From Bacteroidetes bacterium 41-46 (GTDB taxonomy: Bacteria > Bacteroidota > Bacteroidia > Bacteroidales > UBA932), in NCBI GenBank assembly GCA_001897515.1, contig MKTA01000015.1, forward strand, positions 1-64,000: 64,000 bases of DNA. The letters are read 5' to 3'. The notes beneath the pieces were generated by a model. That model made no database searches, had not been told where the DNA came from, and was given only the letters and a program-made list of their open reading frames with translations. A program made the translations under genes and the position numbers. Positions 15,164-23,085 of the stretch are shown one piece after another. Position 1 is the first letter of the stretch; each line of letters begins with the position of its first letter.

Positions 15164-16204
15164 ATGGCAAAGGTACTGTCTGCAGACGAATTTATAAAAA
15201 GGGCGGAGAGCACTCCGCTACTGGATGTGAGATCCCCCGGAGAGTATGCCCATGCGCATATTCCGGGGGCTCTCTCTTTACCCCTGTTTAGTGATGATGA
15301 GAGGGCTAAGGTTGGCACTCTGTATAAAAATCAGGGGAAGGTTGCATCTGTACAGAAGGGGCTGGAATTTGTTGGGCCTAAATTGAAGGGATTTACAAAG
15401 TTTGCTCTCAAACTGGGCTCTGAAGAGTTGCTTATGCACTGCTGGAGAGGGGGCATGCGATCCTCTTCAATGGCATGGCTGATGGAGAGCGTCGGTCTTA
15501 GAGTACTTCTTCTTGATGGTGGCTATAAAGCCTACAGAAAAATGGTTCTTGAGAGCTTTGACTCACCAATGAAGATCATTCTGCTGGGTGGATATACCGG
15601 CTCTGGCAAGACTGAGTTGTTGCTTCAGCTGAATGAGGCAGGCGAACAAATAGTGGACCTTGAGGGGTTGGCAAATCATAAAGGCTCTGCGTTTGGGGCT
15701 CTGGGACAGCCGGATCAACCATCAACAGAACAGTTTGAAAATTTACTTTTTAGAGAGATCTCAAGGCTGGATTTGAGTAGAAGGGTTTGGGTTGAGGACG
15801 AGAGCAGAAATGTGGGCAAAGTTTTTCTGCCACAACCCCTCTGGGAGAGGATGAGGAACTCTCCGCTTATCAGAATTGACACCCCGTATGAGATTAGACT
15901 TGAGAGGCTAATGAGGGATTACGCCTGTTTTGACACAGAGGGGCTCACCGCCTCTATCAAGAAAATTGAGAAGAGACTTGGATTTGATAAATGCAAAAAG
16001 GCGCTTGACGCATGCCTGTCAGACGACAGGGAACTTGCTGCCAGAATATGCCTGGACTATTATGATGCTGCTTATGGCAGCCAACTGGATAATCGGTTTG
16101 GGAGTAGGGAGAGTCTTCCCTCAGTTAAGATGAATTCACTTGACGGCAAAGAGACTGTAAGTGAGCTTATCTCTGTTGCAGACAGCATCAGTTTCAAAGA
16201 ATAA
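15164..16204 (+). CDS. mnmH: tRNA 2-selenouridine synthase
   Basis: MnmH (YbbB/SelU) replaces sulfur in wobble 2-thiouridine of tRNAs with selenium from selenophosphate, through a geranylated intermediate. The N-terminal rhodanese domain carries the catalytic Cys93 in 'LMHCWRGGMRSSSMAWL', and the C-terminal P-loop domain carries 'GGYTGSGKTELL'. 'PSTEQFENLLF' and 'VEDESRNVGKV' are also family-typical. Length 346 is normal. It is the first gene of the selenium cluster mnmH-yedF-selD, with gaps of 12 nt and a 4-nt overlap. selD supplies the selenophosphate. Confidence 0.95.
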   Translation: MAKVLSADEFIKRAESTPLLDVRSPGEYAHAHIPGALSLPLFSDDERAKVGTLYKNQGKVASVQKGLEFVGPKLKGFTKFALKLGSEELLMHCWRGGMRSSSMAWLMESVGLRVLLLDGGYKAYRKMVLESFDSPMKIILLGGYTGSGKTELLLQLNEAGEQIVDLEGLANHKGSAFGALGQPDQPSTEQFENLLFREISRLDLSRRVWVEDESRNVGKVFLPQPLWERMRNSPLIRIDTPYEIRLERLMRDYACFDTEGLTASIKKIEKRLGFDKCKKALDACLSDDRELAARICLDYYDAAYGSQLDNRFGSRESLPSVKMNSLDGKETVSELISVADSISFKE

Positions 16205-16216
16205 AATTTTAAAAAT

Positions 16217-16573
16217 ATGAGTACAAGAGATGGCAACGCAAAGGTTGCTGTTATTATTGACAGATTTGGAATGGGAGAGGCTGACAGGGAGCTGTCTCAC
16301 ACACTTTTAAAGAATTATCTTAATCTATTAATTTCCGAAATGAGGGTACCTGCATACATCTGTATGTACGGAGAGGGGGTAAAGTGTGCCTGCAGGGAGT
16401 CGGGATTTTCAGAGGAGTTAAAAAAACTTGAAAACATGGGTGCCAAAGTTGTAATTTGCAAAACATGCCTCTCTCACTATAAATTGATGGATGAGGTTGC
16501 TGCTGGTGTAGTCGGCACAATGATTGATATAATTGACATTCAGCATAACAGCACAAAAATCATTAAGTTATGA
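16217..16573 (+). CDS. YedF-like (DsrE-fold) selenium metabolism protein
   Basis: A 118-residue DsrE/F-like protein corresponding to the C-terminal half of YedF, the sulfurtransferase-like protein associated with selenium metabolism. Seen are '[29 protein letters not shown]', '[17 protein letters not shown]', and '[16 protein letters not shown]', the last with the conserved CxxC-like pair near the position of the DsrE active Cys. The N-terminal TusA-like domain of full YedF is absent. The ATGA overlap with selD and the location between mnmH and selD make a selenium delivery role likely, but the biochemical function of YedF is not established. Confidence 0.88.
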   Translation: MSTRDGNAKVAVIIDRFGMGEADRELSHTLLKNYLNLLISEMRVPAYICMYGEGVKCACRESGFSEELKKLENMGAKVVICKTCLSHYKLMDEVAAGVVGTMIDIIDIQHNSTKIIKL

Positions 16574-17610
16574 AAGAGGAGATAACGAGGTTAACCCAAT
16601 TCAGTCCGGGGGCAGGGTGCGGATGTAAAATTGCTCCAAAGGATCTTGAGGAGATTCTCAGAGGGAGCGTATCCGGAATGAACTTTCCAAATCTTCTTGT
16701 TGGAAATGAAAGTAAAGATGACGCTGCAGTATATGATATTGGAGGAGGAAGGGCCCTGGTTAGCACAACGGATTTCTTTACTCCTATAGTTGACAACCCC
16801 AGGGACTTTGGGCGTATATCTGCTACTAATGCCATATCTGATATTTATGCTATGGGTGGTGAGCCCCTTATGGCTATAGCCATACTTGGCTGGCCGCTTG
16901 ACAGGCTCCCCGGTTCTGTTGCATCTGAGGTTGTATCGGGCGCAAGAGAGGTCTGTGATAAAGCTGGCATTCCCCTGGCAGGGGGCCATAGCATTAACAT
17001 ATCAGATCCAATATTTGGATTGGCTGTAACTGGTATTGCAGATACTGATAAGATAAAAAAGAACAGTGGAGCCAAAGCTGGATCACTCCTGTTCCTGACT
17101 AAACCGATAGGCATCGGGCTTGTTACAACTGCAGAAAAATTTGGACTGGCAAAAGAGGAGGATAAGGCAGAGGCACTAAGGCTTATGACAACTCTTAATT
17201 CTCCCGGTGTGGCAATATCAAACATCAAGGAGGTGACTGCAATGACAGATGTAACGGGTTTTGGATTGATGGGACATACCATTGAGATGGCAGAGGGGAG
17301 CAATCTGACAGCGGAGATTGAGTATGATTCAGTCCCAAGAATTGAGGGAGCCCCTTTTTATATAGAGAAGGAGTGCATCCCGGGAGGCACTTTTAGGAAT
17401 TTTGCCAGCTATGGAGATAAAATAGCTAATATGACAGAGGTGCAGAAGATGTTATTGTGTGATCCTCAGACAAGCGGAGGACTTCTGATTGCTATACTTC
17501 CGGAAGGGATTGAGAAGTTAAAGGAGCTGGCCGCAAAGGAGGGATTCTCACTAAGCAGAATCGGGCGGCTTAAAGAGCGAAGCTCTGAGGCCTATGTTGA
17601 GATTATATAG
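16570..17610 (+). CDS. selD: Selenide, water dikinase (selenophosphate synthase)
   Basis: SelD makes selenophosphate from selenide and ATP, releasing AMP and phosphate. The N-terminal active-site loop reads '[11 protein letters not shown]' with Cys17 and Lys20; many SelDs have selenocysteine at position 17, so this is a Cys form. Further family motifs are 'KDDAAVYDI', '[33 protein letters not shown]', 'LAGGHSI', and '[17 protein letters not shown]'. Length 346 is standard. Within the window the only consumer of selenophosphate is mnmH, so the evident purpose of the cluster is selenouridine in tRNA; selA and selB are not seen here. Confidence 0.96.
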   Translation: MKEEITRLTQFSPGAGCGCKIAPKDLEEILRGSVSGMNFPNLLVGNESKDDAAVYDIGGGRALVSTTDFFTPIVDNPRDFGRISATNAISDIYAMGGEPLMAIAILGWPLDRLPGSVASEVVSGAREVCDKAGIPLAGGHSINISDPIFGLAVTGIADTDKIKKNSGAKAGSLLFLTKPIGIGLVTTAEKFGLAKEEDKAEALRLMTTLNSPGVAISNIKEVTAMTDVTGFGLMGHTIEMAEGSNLTAEIEYDSVPRIEGAPFYIEKECIPGGTFRNFASYGDKIANMTEVQKMLLCDPQTSGGLLIAILPEGIEKLKELAAKEGFSLSRIGRLKERSSEAYVEII

Positions 17611-17618
17611 TATATTTG
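17611..17618 (+). promoter_or_regulatory. -7 box TATATTTG of the namZ-like gene
   Basis: Matches TAnnTTTG directly after the selD stop codon and 25 nt before the ATG at 17644. It would uncouple the muramidase from the selenium operon. Confidence 0.45.
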
Positions 17619-17643
17619 AGAAATTGATTAAACTAACCCCATT

Positions 17644-18810
17644 ATGAAAAGAGCACTTTTAACCGCAATCACCCTCTTTATTGCGACTTTGATTTCGGCA
17701 GGCAACATTAAAACCGGAGCAGAGTCTGTAAATGAGTATCTCCCTCTTATTAAAGGGAAAAGGGTGGCAGTCCTTACAAATCAGACAGGAATTATTGGGA
17801 AAACCCATCTTGTTGATTCTCTTGTATCACTTAAAATCAACATTGTCGCAATTCTGTCGCCTGAACACGGATTCAGGGGAGACGCCGATGCCGGAGAGCA
17901 CGTTGCAAGCTCCGTTGACGAGAAGACCGGAATTCCAATTAAATCACTTTATGACGGAAATACCGGCAAACCATCGGTGGACCTGATGAAGCAAATAGAT
18001 GTTATGGTATTTGATCTTCAAGATGTTGGAGTTCGTTACTACACATATCTTACCACTATGGCAAGAATGATGGAGGCTTGTGCTGAGAATGGCGTAAAGA
18101 TGATTATTCTTGACAGACCTAACCCTATTGGCTTTTATGTTGACGGACCTATTTTGGATATGAAGTACAAATCGGCAGTTGGCTGGCTTCCTATCCCAAC
18201 AGTTCACGGCATGACTCTGGGGGAGCTGGCAGGCATGATTAACGGAGAGAAGTGGCTCAAAGACGGAATTCAGTGTGATGTAACCGTAATAAAATGTCAG
18301 AACTACACACACGCAAGCATGTATGAGCTGCCTGTTAAACCATCTCCAAACCTTCCGGATATGCGCTCAATTTACCTGTATCCATCAACATGCTATTTTG
18401 AGGCTACTCCTGTAAGCCTTGGAAGAGGAACAGCACATGCTTTCCAGATGTACGGTCACCCAAACATGAGGGGTTATAACTTCTCGTTCACCCCTAAGAG
18501 CATACCGGGTGCCAAATTTCCTCCTCAGCTGAACAAAGAGTGCTTTGGTGTCGATTTGAGAACTGAACCTTCAATTGAGGAGATAAACAGAGCCGGAATA
18601 AACTTTGAATATGTGATTGATGCATACAAAAATCTTAATCTTGATGACCATTTCTTCCGCTCATTCTTTGAGTTGCTTTCCGGTCAGGCCTATATAAGAA
18701 AGATGATTAAGGAGGGTAAGAGCGCGGCAGAGATTAAGGCTATGTGGACAGACGATGTTGCCAGATTCAAGGTTCAGAGAAGACCGTATCTTCTCTACCC
18801 GGAGAATTAA
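17644..18810 (+). CDS. DUF1343 exo-beta-N-acetylmuramidase (NamZ-like)
   Basis: A 388-residue exported protein: signal peptide (MKRALLTAITLFIATLISAG), then the DUF1343 domain with 'KRVAVLTNQTGII', 'LSPEHGFRGDADAGEHV', 'MVFDLQDVGVRYYTY', and 'ILDRPNPIG'. Characterised members (NamZ of Bacillus subtilis and Tannerella forsythia) remove terminal N-acetylmuramic acid from peptidoglycan fragments, which supports MurNAc recycling. The conserved Glu in 'PEHGFRG' is the suspected catalytic residue. It has its own -7 box and is followed by the converging tsaE gene after 16 nt. Confidence 0.9.
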   Translation: MKRALLTAITLFIATLISAGNIKTGAESVNEYLPLIKGKRVAVLTNQTGIIGKTHLVDSLVSLKINIVAILSPEHGFRGDADAGEHVASSVDEKTGIPIKSLYDGNTGKPSVDLMKQIDVMVFDLQDVGVRYYTYLTTMARMMEACAENGVKMIILDRPNPIGFYVDGPILDMKYKSAVGWLPIPTVHGMTLGELAGMINGEKWLKDGIQCDVTVIKCQNYTHASMYELPVKPSPNLPDMRSIYLYPSTCYFEATPVSLGRGTAHAFQMYGHPNMRGYNFSFTPKSIPGAKFPPQLNKECFGVDLRTEPSIEEINRAGINFEYVIDAYKNLNLDDHFFRSFFELLSGQAYIRKMIKEGKSAAEIKAMWTDDVARFKVQRRPYLLYPEN

Positions 18811-18826
18811 GTATCAGAAGGCTGTT

Positions 18827-19243
18827 TTAGAAAACCAGCTCACGAGAACCATCATTAAGAACAGATATTTTCACCCTGAGAACATCAGCCGGAAGTATCT
18901 GTTCTATCTTTTCCGGCCACTCTATTATACAAAGATTACCTGACTCAATAAACTCTTCAAACCCGATATCAAAGGCCTCTTCCAGTTTGTTGATTCTGTA
19001 GAAGTCAAAGTGGTGGATTGATTCTCCATCTTTTGTCATATAATCATTTATTAATGAAAACGTGGGGCTGCTGACACCATCCGTCACGCCCAGTACCCGG
19101 CACAAAGCCTTTGTAAAGGTGGTTTTACCGGCCCCCATCTCGCCATAGAGCGCGACTATATTACTATCACCCTTTTTATTTAAAAACTCACGGGCCGCAT
19201 CCTCCAAATGCTCAATCCCTTTTATCAATATCATTTCACTCAT
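18827..19243 (-). CDS. tsaE: t6A biosynthesis ATPase TsaE
   Basis: TsaE is the ATPase of the TsaBDE complex that transfers threonylcarbamoyl to A37 of tRNAs. Seen are the P-loop 'ALYGEMGAGKTTFTKALCRVLG', 'VSSPTFSLINDY', 'IHHFDFYRI' and 'NLCIIEWPEKIEQILP'. The ATG at 19243 is preferred: it overlaps the comM stop codon and follows AGAAGGA, a rare clear Shine-Dalgarno match here. A TTG at 19258 is an alternative. Length 138 residues is normal. The order comM-tsaE suggests cotranscription; TsaC-like is encoded at 7146-7730. Confidence 0.93.
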   Translation of the reverse strand: MSEMILIKGIEHLEDAAREFLNKKGDSNIVALYGEMGAGKTTFTKALCRVLGVTDGVSSPTFSLINDYMTKDGESIHHFDFYRINKLEEAFDIGFEEFIESGNLCIIEWPEKIEQILPADVLRVKISVLNDGSRELVF

Positions 19244-20759
19244 TATTCCTTCTGTCAAGACCTCTGTAATTTACAGCCTCTGCAATATGCTTCAAAGATA
19301 TGAATTTTGACGATTCTAAATCTGCTATGCTCCTTGCCACCTTAAGAATTCTGCCATATGCTCTGGCCGAAAGCCCAAGCCTGTTAATTGCTCCGGTAAG
19401 AAACTCAAGCTCCTTTTTCCCAATTTTGCAATATAATCTCAAATCTGAAGTTGTCATCTGAGCATTGCTTTTTGCCCTACCCCCAAATCTCTCACGTTGA
19501 ATCTCCCTTGCTCTCTCAACTCTGTTCCTGATTTCACTGCTGCTCTCAGACCTGAAATCTCCAGTCAAATGCTCAGCCTTTACGGCACTGACCTCGCAAT
19601 GGAGGTCTATTCTGTCAAGAAGGGGGCCTGAGAGCTTTGATCTGTATCTGGATATCTGATAGGGGGTACAGATGCATTTGTCTCCGGGTTCACCGTAAAA
19701 ACCGCATGGGCATGGATTCATGGAGGCAGCAAGCATAAAGTTTGCCGGATATGTAATTTTGTACCTTAACCTGGATATGGAGACACACCTCTCCTCCAGT
19801 GGCTGGCGAAGCACCTCAAGTACCGGCTTACTGAATTCAGATATTTCATCAAGGAATAAAATTCCGTTATGAGACAGGGATATCTCTCCCGGCATTGCAT
19901 TGGTTCCACCTCCGATTATCGCATAGATTGAGGCCGAATGGTGAGGAGACCTAAAGGGTCTTATCCTGATAAGGCCATCCTTTAAAGCCCCTTTACCGGC
20001 GACACTGTATATTTTGCTGGTCTCTACAGACTCCTGCGGTGTCATCTCAGGAAGTATCCCTGGCAAAGCCTTGGCCATAAAGGTCTTTCCGGCACCCGGA
20101 GGGCCACAAAGCAAAATATTATGAGAGCCTGCCGCCGCAACCTCAAGTGCCCTTTTCGCACTCTCCTGCCCCTTTATCTCTGCAAAATCAGGTATATCAT
20201 CTTCCCTCCTCTTTTGAGAGGACGGAGAGGCTTGCATCGGTTGAATAACCTCCTCACCATAGAGGATAGATATCACCTCGCTAAGGCTTCTAGCTCCAAA
20301 AACATCAATGCCTCCAATTTCCACAGCCTCTGCAGCTGACTCAAATGGAAATATGCACCCTTTAAAACCACTTTCCCTTGCATGCTCTGCAACCGGAAGA
20401 GCTCCTGAAACAGGCCTCAGAGAGCCATCCAGAGCCAGTTCTCCCATAATCATGAAATCTTCCAGGTTTGAGAAGGTGTACTGACCTGAAGCTGCAAGAA
20501 TGCCAAGTGCAATTCCCAAGTCAAATGAGGAACCCTCCTTCTTTAGATCTGCCGGAGCCATATTGACAATTATTCGTTTTCCCGGAATTCTGGCCCCGAT
20601 TGTTCCCAAAGCTGTTGTGATCCTCTGCTGACTCTCTCTCACGGCACTGTCCGGGAGCCCCACCAGGTGGAAACAGATCCCGTCCGACACATCAACCTCT
20701 ACTGTTACAGTTATTGCCTCAACCCCAATGCAGGCTGCGCTGAATGTCCTTTTAAGCAT
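19236..20759 (-). CDS. comM: YifB/ComM family AAA+ ATPase
   Basis: A 507-residue member of the Mg-chelatase-like YifB/ComM family. ComM is a hexameric helicase that promotes branch migration during natural transformation. The N-terminal Lon-protease-like fold ('FHLVGLPDSAVRESQQRITTALG' and 'IIVNMAPADLKKEGSSFDLGIALGIL') precedes the AAA+ core with Walker A 'GPPGAGKTFMAKALPGILP', Walker B 'NGILFLDEISEF', and 'AASMNPCPCGFYGEPGDKCICTPYQISRYRSKLSGPLLDRIDLH', which carries the four-Cys zinc motif. Start at 20759 matches the family; a longer frame to 20843 is rejected because it runs through the preceding terminator. Confidence 0.93.
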   Translation of the reverse strand: MLKRTFSAACIGVEAITVTVEVDVSDGICFHLVGLPDSAVRESQQRITTALGTIGARIPGKRIIVNMAPADLKKEGSSFDLGIALGILAASGQYTFSNLEDFMIMGELALDGSLRPVSGALPVAEHARESGFKGCIFPFESAAEAVEIGGIDVFGARSLSEVISILYGEEVIQPMQASPSSQKRREDDIPDFAEIKGQESAKRALEVAAAGSHNILLCGPPGAGKTFMAKALPGILPEMTPQESVETSKIYSVAGKGALKDGLIRIRPFRSPHHSASIYAIIGGGTNAMPGEISLSHNGILFLDEISEFSKPVLEVLRQPLEERCVSISRLRYKITYPANFMLAASMNPCPCGFYGEPGDKCICTPYQISRYRSKLSGPLLDRIDLHCEVSAVKAEHLTGDFRSESSSEIRNRVERAREIQRERFGGRAKSNAQMTTSDLRLYCKIGKKELEFLTGAINRLGLSARAYGRILKVARSIADLESSKFISLKHIAEAVNYRGLDRRNNE

Positions 20760-20814
20760 TTTTTTGCTTAAAGCTATTTGAATAACACTAAAGCGGAAAG
20801 TGTTGTAAAAAGAA

Positions 20815-20853
20815 TTACCCGATTCCGGAAAAGAATTTTCCAAAACCGGGTAA
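20815..20853 (-). terminator. Likely terminator after the actin-like gene
   Basis: On the minus strand the sequence 22 nt past the actin-like stop codon folds as ACCCGG...CGGGT with an inner GGAAAA/TTTTCC pairing and is followed by AATTCTTTTT. The stem has mismatches. It separates the actin-like gene from comM. Confidence 0.55.
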
Positions 20854-20874
20854 ATTTGATAATTCCAGAATTAC

Positions 20875-21960
20875 CTATTCTAAAACGGATACACAAGTAT
20901 TTGCATTTCCAATATCAATTCCCACAAAAGCTACTCCGCCCTTGTCTGTGATATAGAATCCATCCTCACTTATCTTTGACTCTTCGTAATTTGAGTTCAG
21001 CTTTGAGTAGAGGGAGTATCCAATAGATGCCATCCTCTCCGGATTCTCAGGAACAATAACATTGCAGGCATCACCAAACTCCTCTCTGAATAGTGTTATC
21101 AACTCCTCATTATATGCACCACCTCCGGCAAGATAAACAGATGTAGCGTTTTCAACGTCATTGTCACTGATAAACTTTCTTAGAGCAGGCATTATTATGT
21201 TCTTAAAGTATATCTCAATTGCTGTCCTCTTCTCTTTTGTCAGGTCCTTATGTTTTCTTTCTGTATAAGTAAAACCTTTAACAAAAATCTGATCCAGCTG
21301 GTGCTCATTCTTTATACCTATGTTTGTGTTCTTTACAAGCTCCTGGCCAAAGATATCTACTGCATAACTTAAACCATGTGTGCTGAATATGGTTCTGTTA
21401 ACCAATCCCTGAGGTGTGCTGAGAGCCCCTTCACATGTACCGTAACCAAGGCTTATGACAATGTAGTTTCCGTCAACCGGTTGCGCACCCTTTCGTATAG
21501 CATAGTCACATCCCAAAACTTCCGGGATCACGTTTACATTGGCAATAGGTATCAGCTTCTGCTCTGTTGTAACATCTCCTTTATCAGAGGCTACGAAGTA
21601 TGTAATCATGTTCTCTGTTTGCAGGTACTCCTTTGCAAGGTCTCTGTTCAACTGAAAGGTGGCGTAGGGAAAGCCTGCAGTAATGCAAAGTTTTGGCATT
21701 TTTGCAGTTTTAGCAATAGTTGTGCACAAATCTGAAGCCAAGAGAAGGGCAGATTGTGCAATCAACTTGTAGTCTGTCTCTGATGGAGATGCATTGATAT
21801 ATTTGTTAGGCGACACACCCTCGTTGAGGGCCTGTATGCCTATCATATAATCCATGCCTTCGAATTTAATTTTTGAGAAACCCAGAATGGGGTCGTTACT
21901 TGTGTAGTACTCTCTAATTGTAGCCTCATACACACTTGGGAAAGTCAAAGTTTTTACCAT
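20875..21960 (-). CDS. Actin-like ATPase (ParM/Alp family), apparently circularly permuted
   Basis: This 361-residue protein shows actin-superfamily motifs in an unusual order. The phosphate-1 signature, 'FVGIDIGNANTC' (Asp349), lies at residues 345-356, four to five residues from the C-terminus, whereas ParM, Alp, MreB and Hsp70 proteins start with it. The N-terminus begins with 'LTFPSV' (5-10) and 'IKFEGMDYMIGIQAL' (31-45), which in ParM/Alp proteins directly follow phosphate-1. A phosphate-2-like 'VISLGYGTCEG' (168-178) has Ser170 where Asp is usual; an adenosine motif 'YLAGGGAYN' is at 276-284. An in-frame TGA 21 nt before the ATG rules out a hidden N-terminal copy. No partner genes such as parR are adjacent. 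Cellular role unknown. Confidence 0.8.
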   Translation of the reverse strand: MVKTLTFPSVYEATIREYYTSNDPILGFSKIKFEGMDYMIGIQALNEGVSPNKYINASPSETDYKLIAQSALLLASDLCTTIAKTAKMPKLCITAGFPYATFQLNRDLAKEYLQTENMITYFVASDKGDVTTEQKLIPIANVNVIPEVLGCDYAIRKGAQPVDGNYIVISLGYGTCEGALSTPQGLVNRTIFSTHGLSYAVDIFGQELVKNTNIGIKNEHQLDQIFVKGFTYTERKHKDLTKEKRTAIEIYFKNIIMPALRKFISDNDVENATSVYLAGGGAYNEELITLFREEFGDACNVIVPENPERMASIGYSLYSKLNSNYEESKISEDGFYITDKGGVAFVGIDIGNANTCVSVLE

Positions 21961-22049
21961 AGGTGAGGACGGTTTATTTCAAAGTTGTGTAAATATAACA
22001 TTTATTTTTGTTTAAATAATATTAGCGACTTCTTGACCGGGAATTTTTG

Positions 22050-22057
22050 TAGATTTG
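22050..22057 (+). promoter_or_regulatory. -7 box TAGATTTG of aroB, 5 nt before ATG
   Basis: Matches TAnnTTTG, with TATCA between it and the ATG at 22063. It supports the start at 22063 over the longer frame from 21985 and again implies a leaderless transcript for the aroB-aroDA-aroC operon. Confidence 0.5.
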
Positions 22058-22062
22058 TATCA

Positions 22063-23085
22063 ATGGAAATGAAGGAGACGGTACTGTTTTATTGCAAAAA
22101 GATTAAAGATATCCCGGATTTCATACCCGCGGAGAGAAGGATCATTGTACTTGCTGATTTTAAGGTTGAAAGTGCTTTAAAGCGTGTTCTGCACTTTCCG
22201 TTCATTACCATTGAATCTTCTGAAGAGAATAAATGTTTCCGTACTCTTGAAGAGCTCACTTTAAAACTGATGGATTTGGGAGCTGACCGAGGCACGCTGC
22301 TTTTGGTTGCCGGAGGGGGGATAGTTGGAGATATTGGAGGATTTCTTGCATCCACCTACTACAGAGGTATAGATTATTGTCTCATCCCCACAACCCTCCT
22401 TTCCCAGGTTGACGCCTCTATTGGAGGAAAAACAGCAATTAATGTCAAGGGGTTCAAAAACATACTTGGTCTTTTTAACCCCTCAAATTTTACAATTTTT
22501 TGCAGCGAATTTCTGGACACTCTCCCCAGAAAGCAGATTGACGAGGGGCTGGCAGAGATGCTTAAGACCTTCCTTCTGGCGGATAAGGTTGCATACCTTG
22601 ATGCTGTTGATGTAATAATTGGGGGAAGTCCTCATCTTAAAAAGATCTCCACATTTTCTGAGCTATTCCCATTTATCAAAAGAGCCTCTGAGATAAAGAG
22701 CGATATAGTTAAGCGGGACCCTTATGAGAAAGGAGAGCGTAAACTCTTGAACTTGGGTCATACATTTGGCCATGCTATAGAAAAACTGTGCGGACTTTCA
22801 CACGGAGAGGCAGTTAGTATTGGAATTGCCCTCTCAGCAAACCTCTCTGTTAAATTAAGACTGCTTTCAAAATCAGATGGCAACAAAATCATAAGGGATC
22901 TTAAGTCATTGGGACTCCCTGCCGAATCTCCGGTTCACCCATCGGAATTATTTGAAACAATGACAAAAGATAAAAAGAAGGATGGTGAGGCCATCCAGTT
23001 CATCCTCCTTGAGGGAATTGGTAAGGCTATAATATACCCTCTCACTATAGAGAGGCTAAAAGGATTGTTAAATGATTTGTCTTAG
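22063..23085 (+). CDS. aroB: 3-dehydroquinate synthase
   Basis: AroB converts DAHP into 3-dehydroquinate, second step of the shikimate pathway, with NAD+ and a divalent metal. Motifs present: 'LLLVAGGGIVGDIGGFLASTYYRGIDYCLIPTTLLSQVDASIGGKTAIN' region in two parts (NAD-binding GGG and substrate-binding QVDASIGGKT), 'DEGLAEMLKTFLL' (metal-binding Glu), 'LLNLGHTFGHAIEKL' and 'LSHGEAVSIGI' (metal-binding His residues). Length 340 from the ATG at 22063. It overlaps the next gene by 14 nt in another frame, so the operon is tightly coupled. Confidence 0.95.
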   Translation: MEMKETVLFYCKKIKDIPDFIPAERRIIVLADFKVESALKRVLHFPFITIESSEENKCFRTLEELTLKLMDLGADRGTLLLVAGGGIVGDIGGFLASTYYRGIDYCLIPTTLLSQVDASIGGKTAINVKGFKNILGLFNPSNFTIFCSEFLDTLPRKQIDEGLAEMLKTFLLADKVAYLDAVDVIIGGSPHLKKISTFSELFPFIKRASEIKSDIVKRDPYEKGERKLLNLGHTFGHAIEKLCGLSHGEAVSIGIALSANLSVKLRLLSKSDGNKIIRDLKSLGLPAESPVHPSELFETMTKDKKKDGEAIQFILLEGIGKAIIYPLTIERLKGLLNDLS

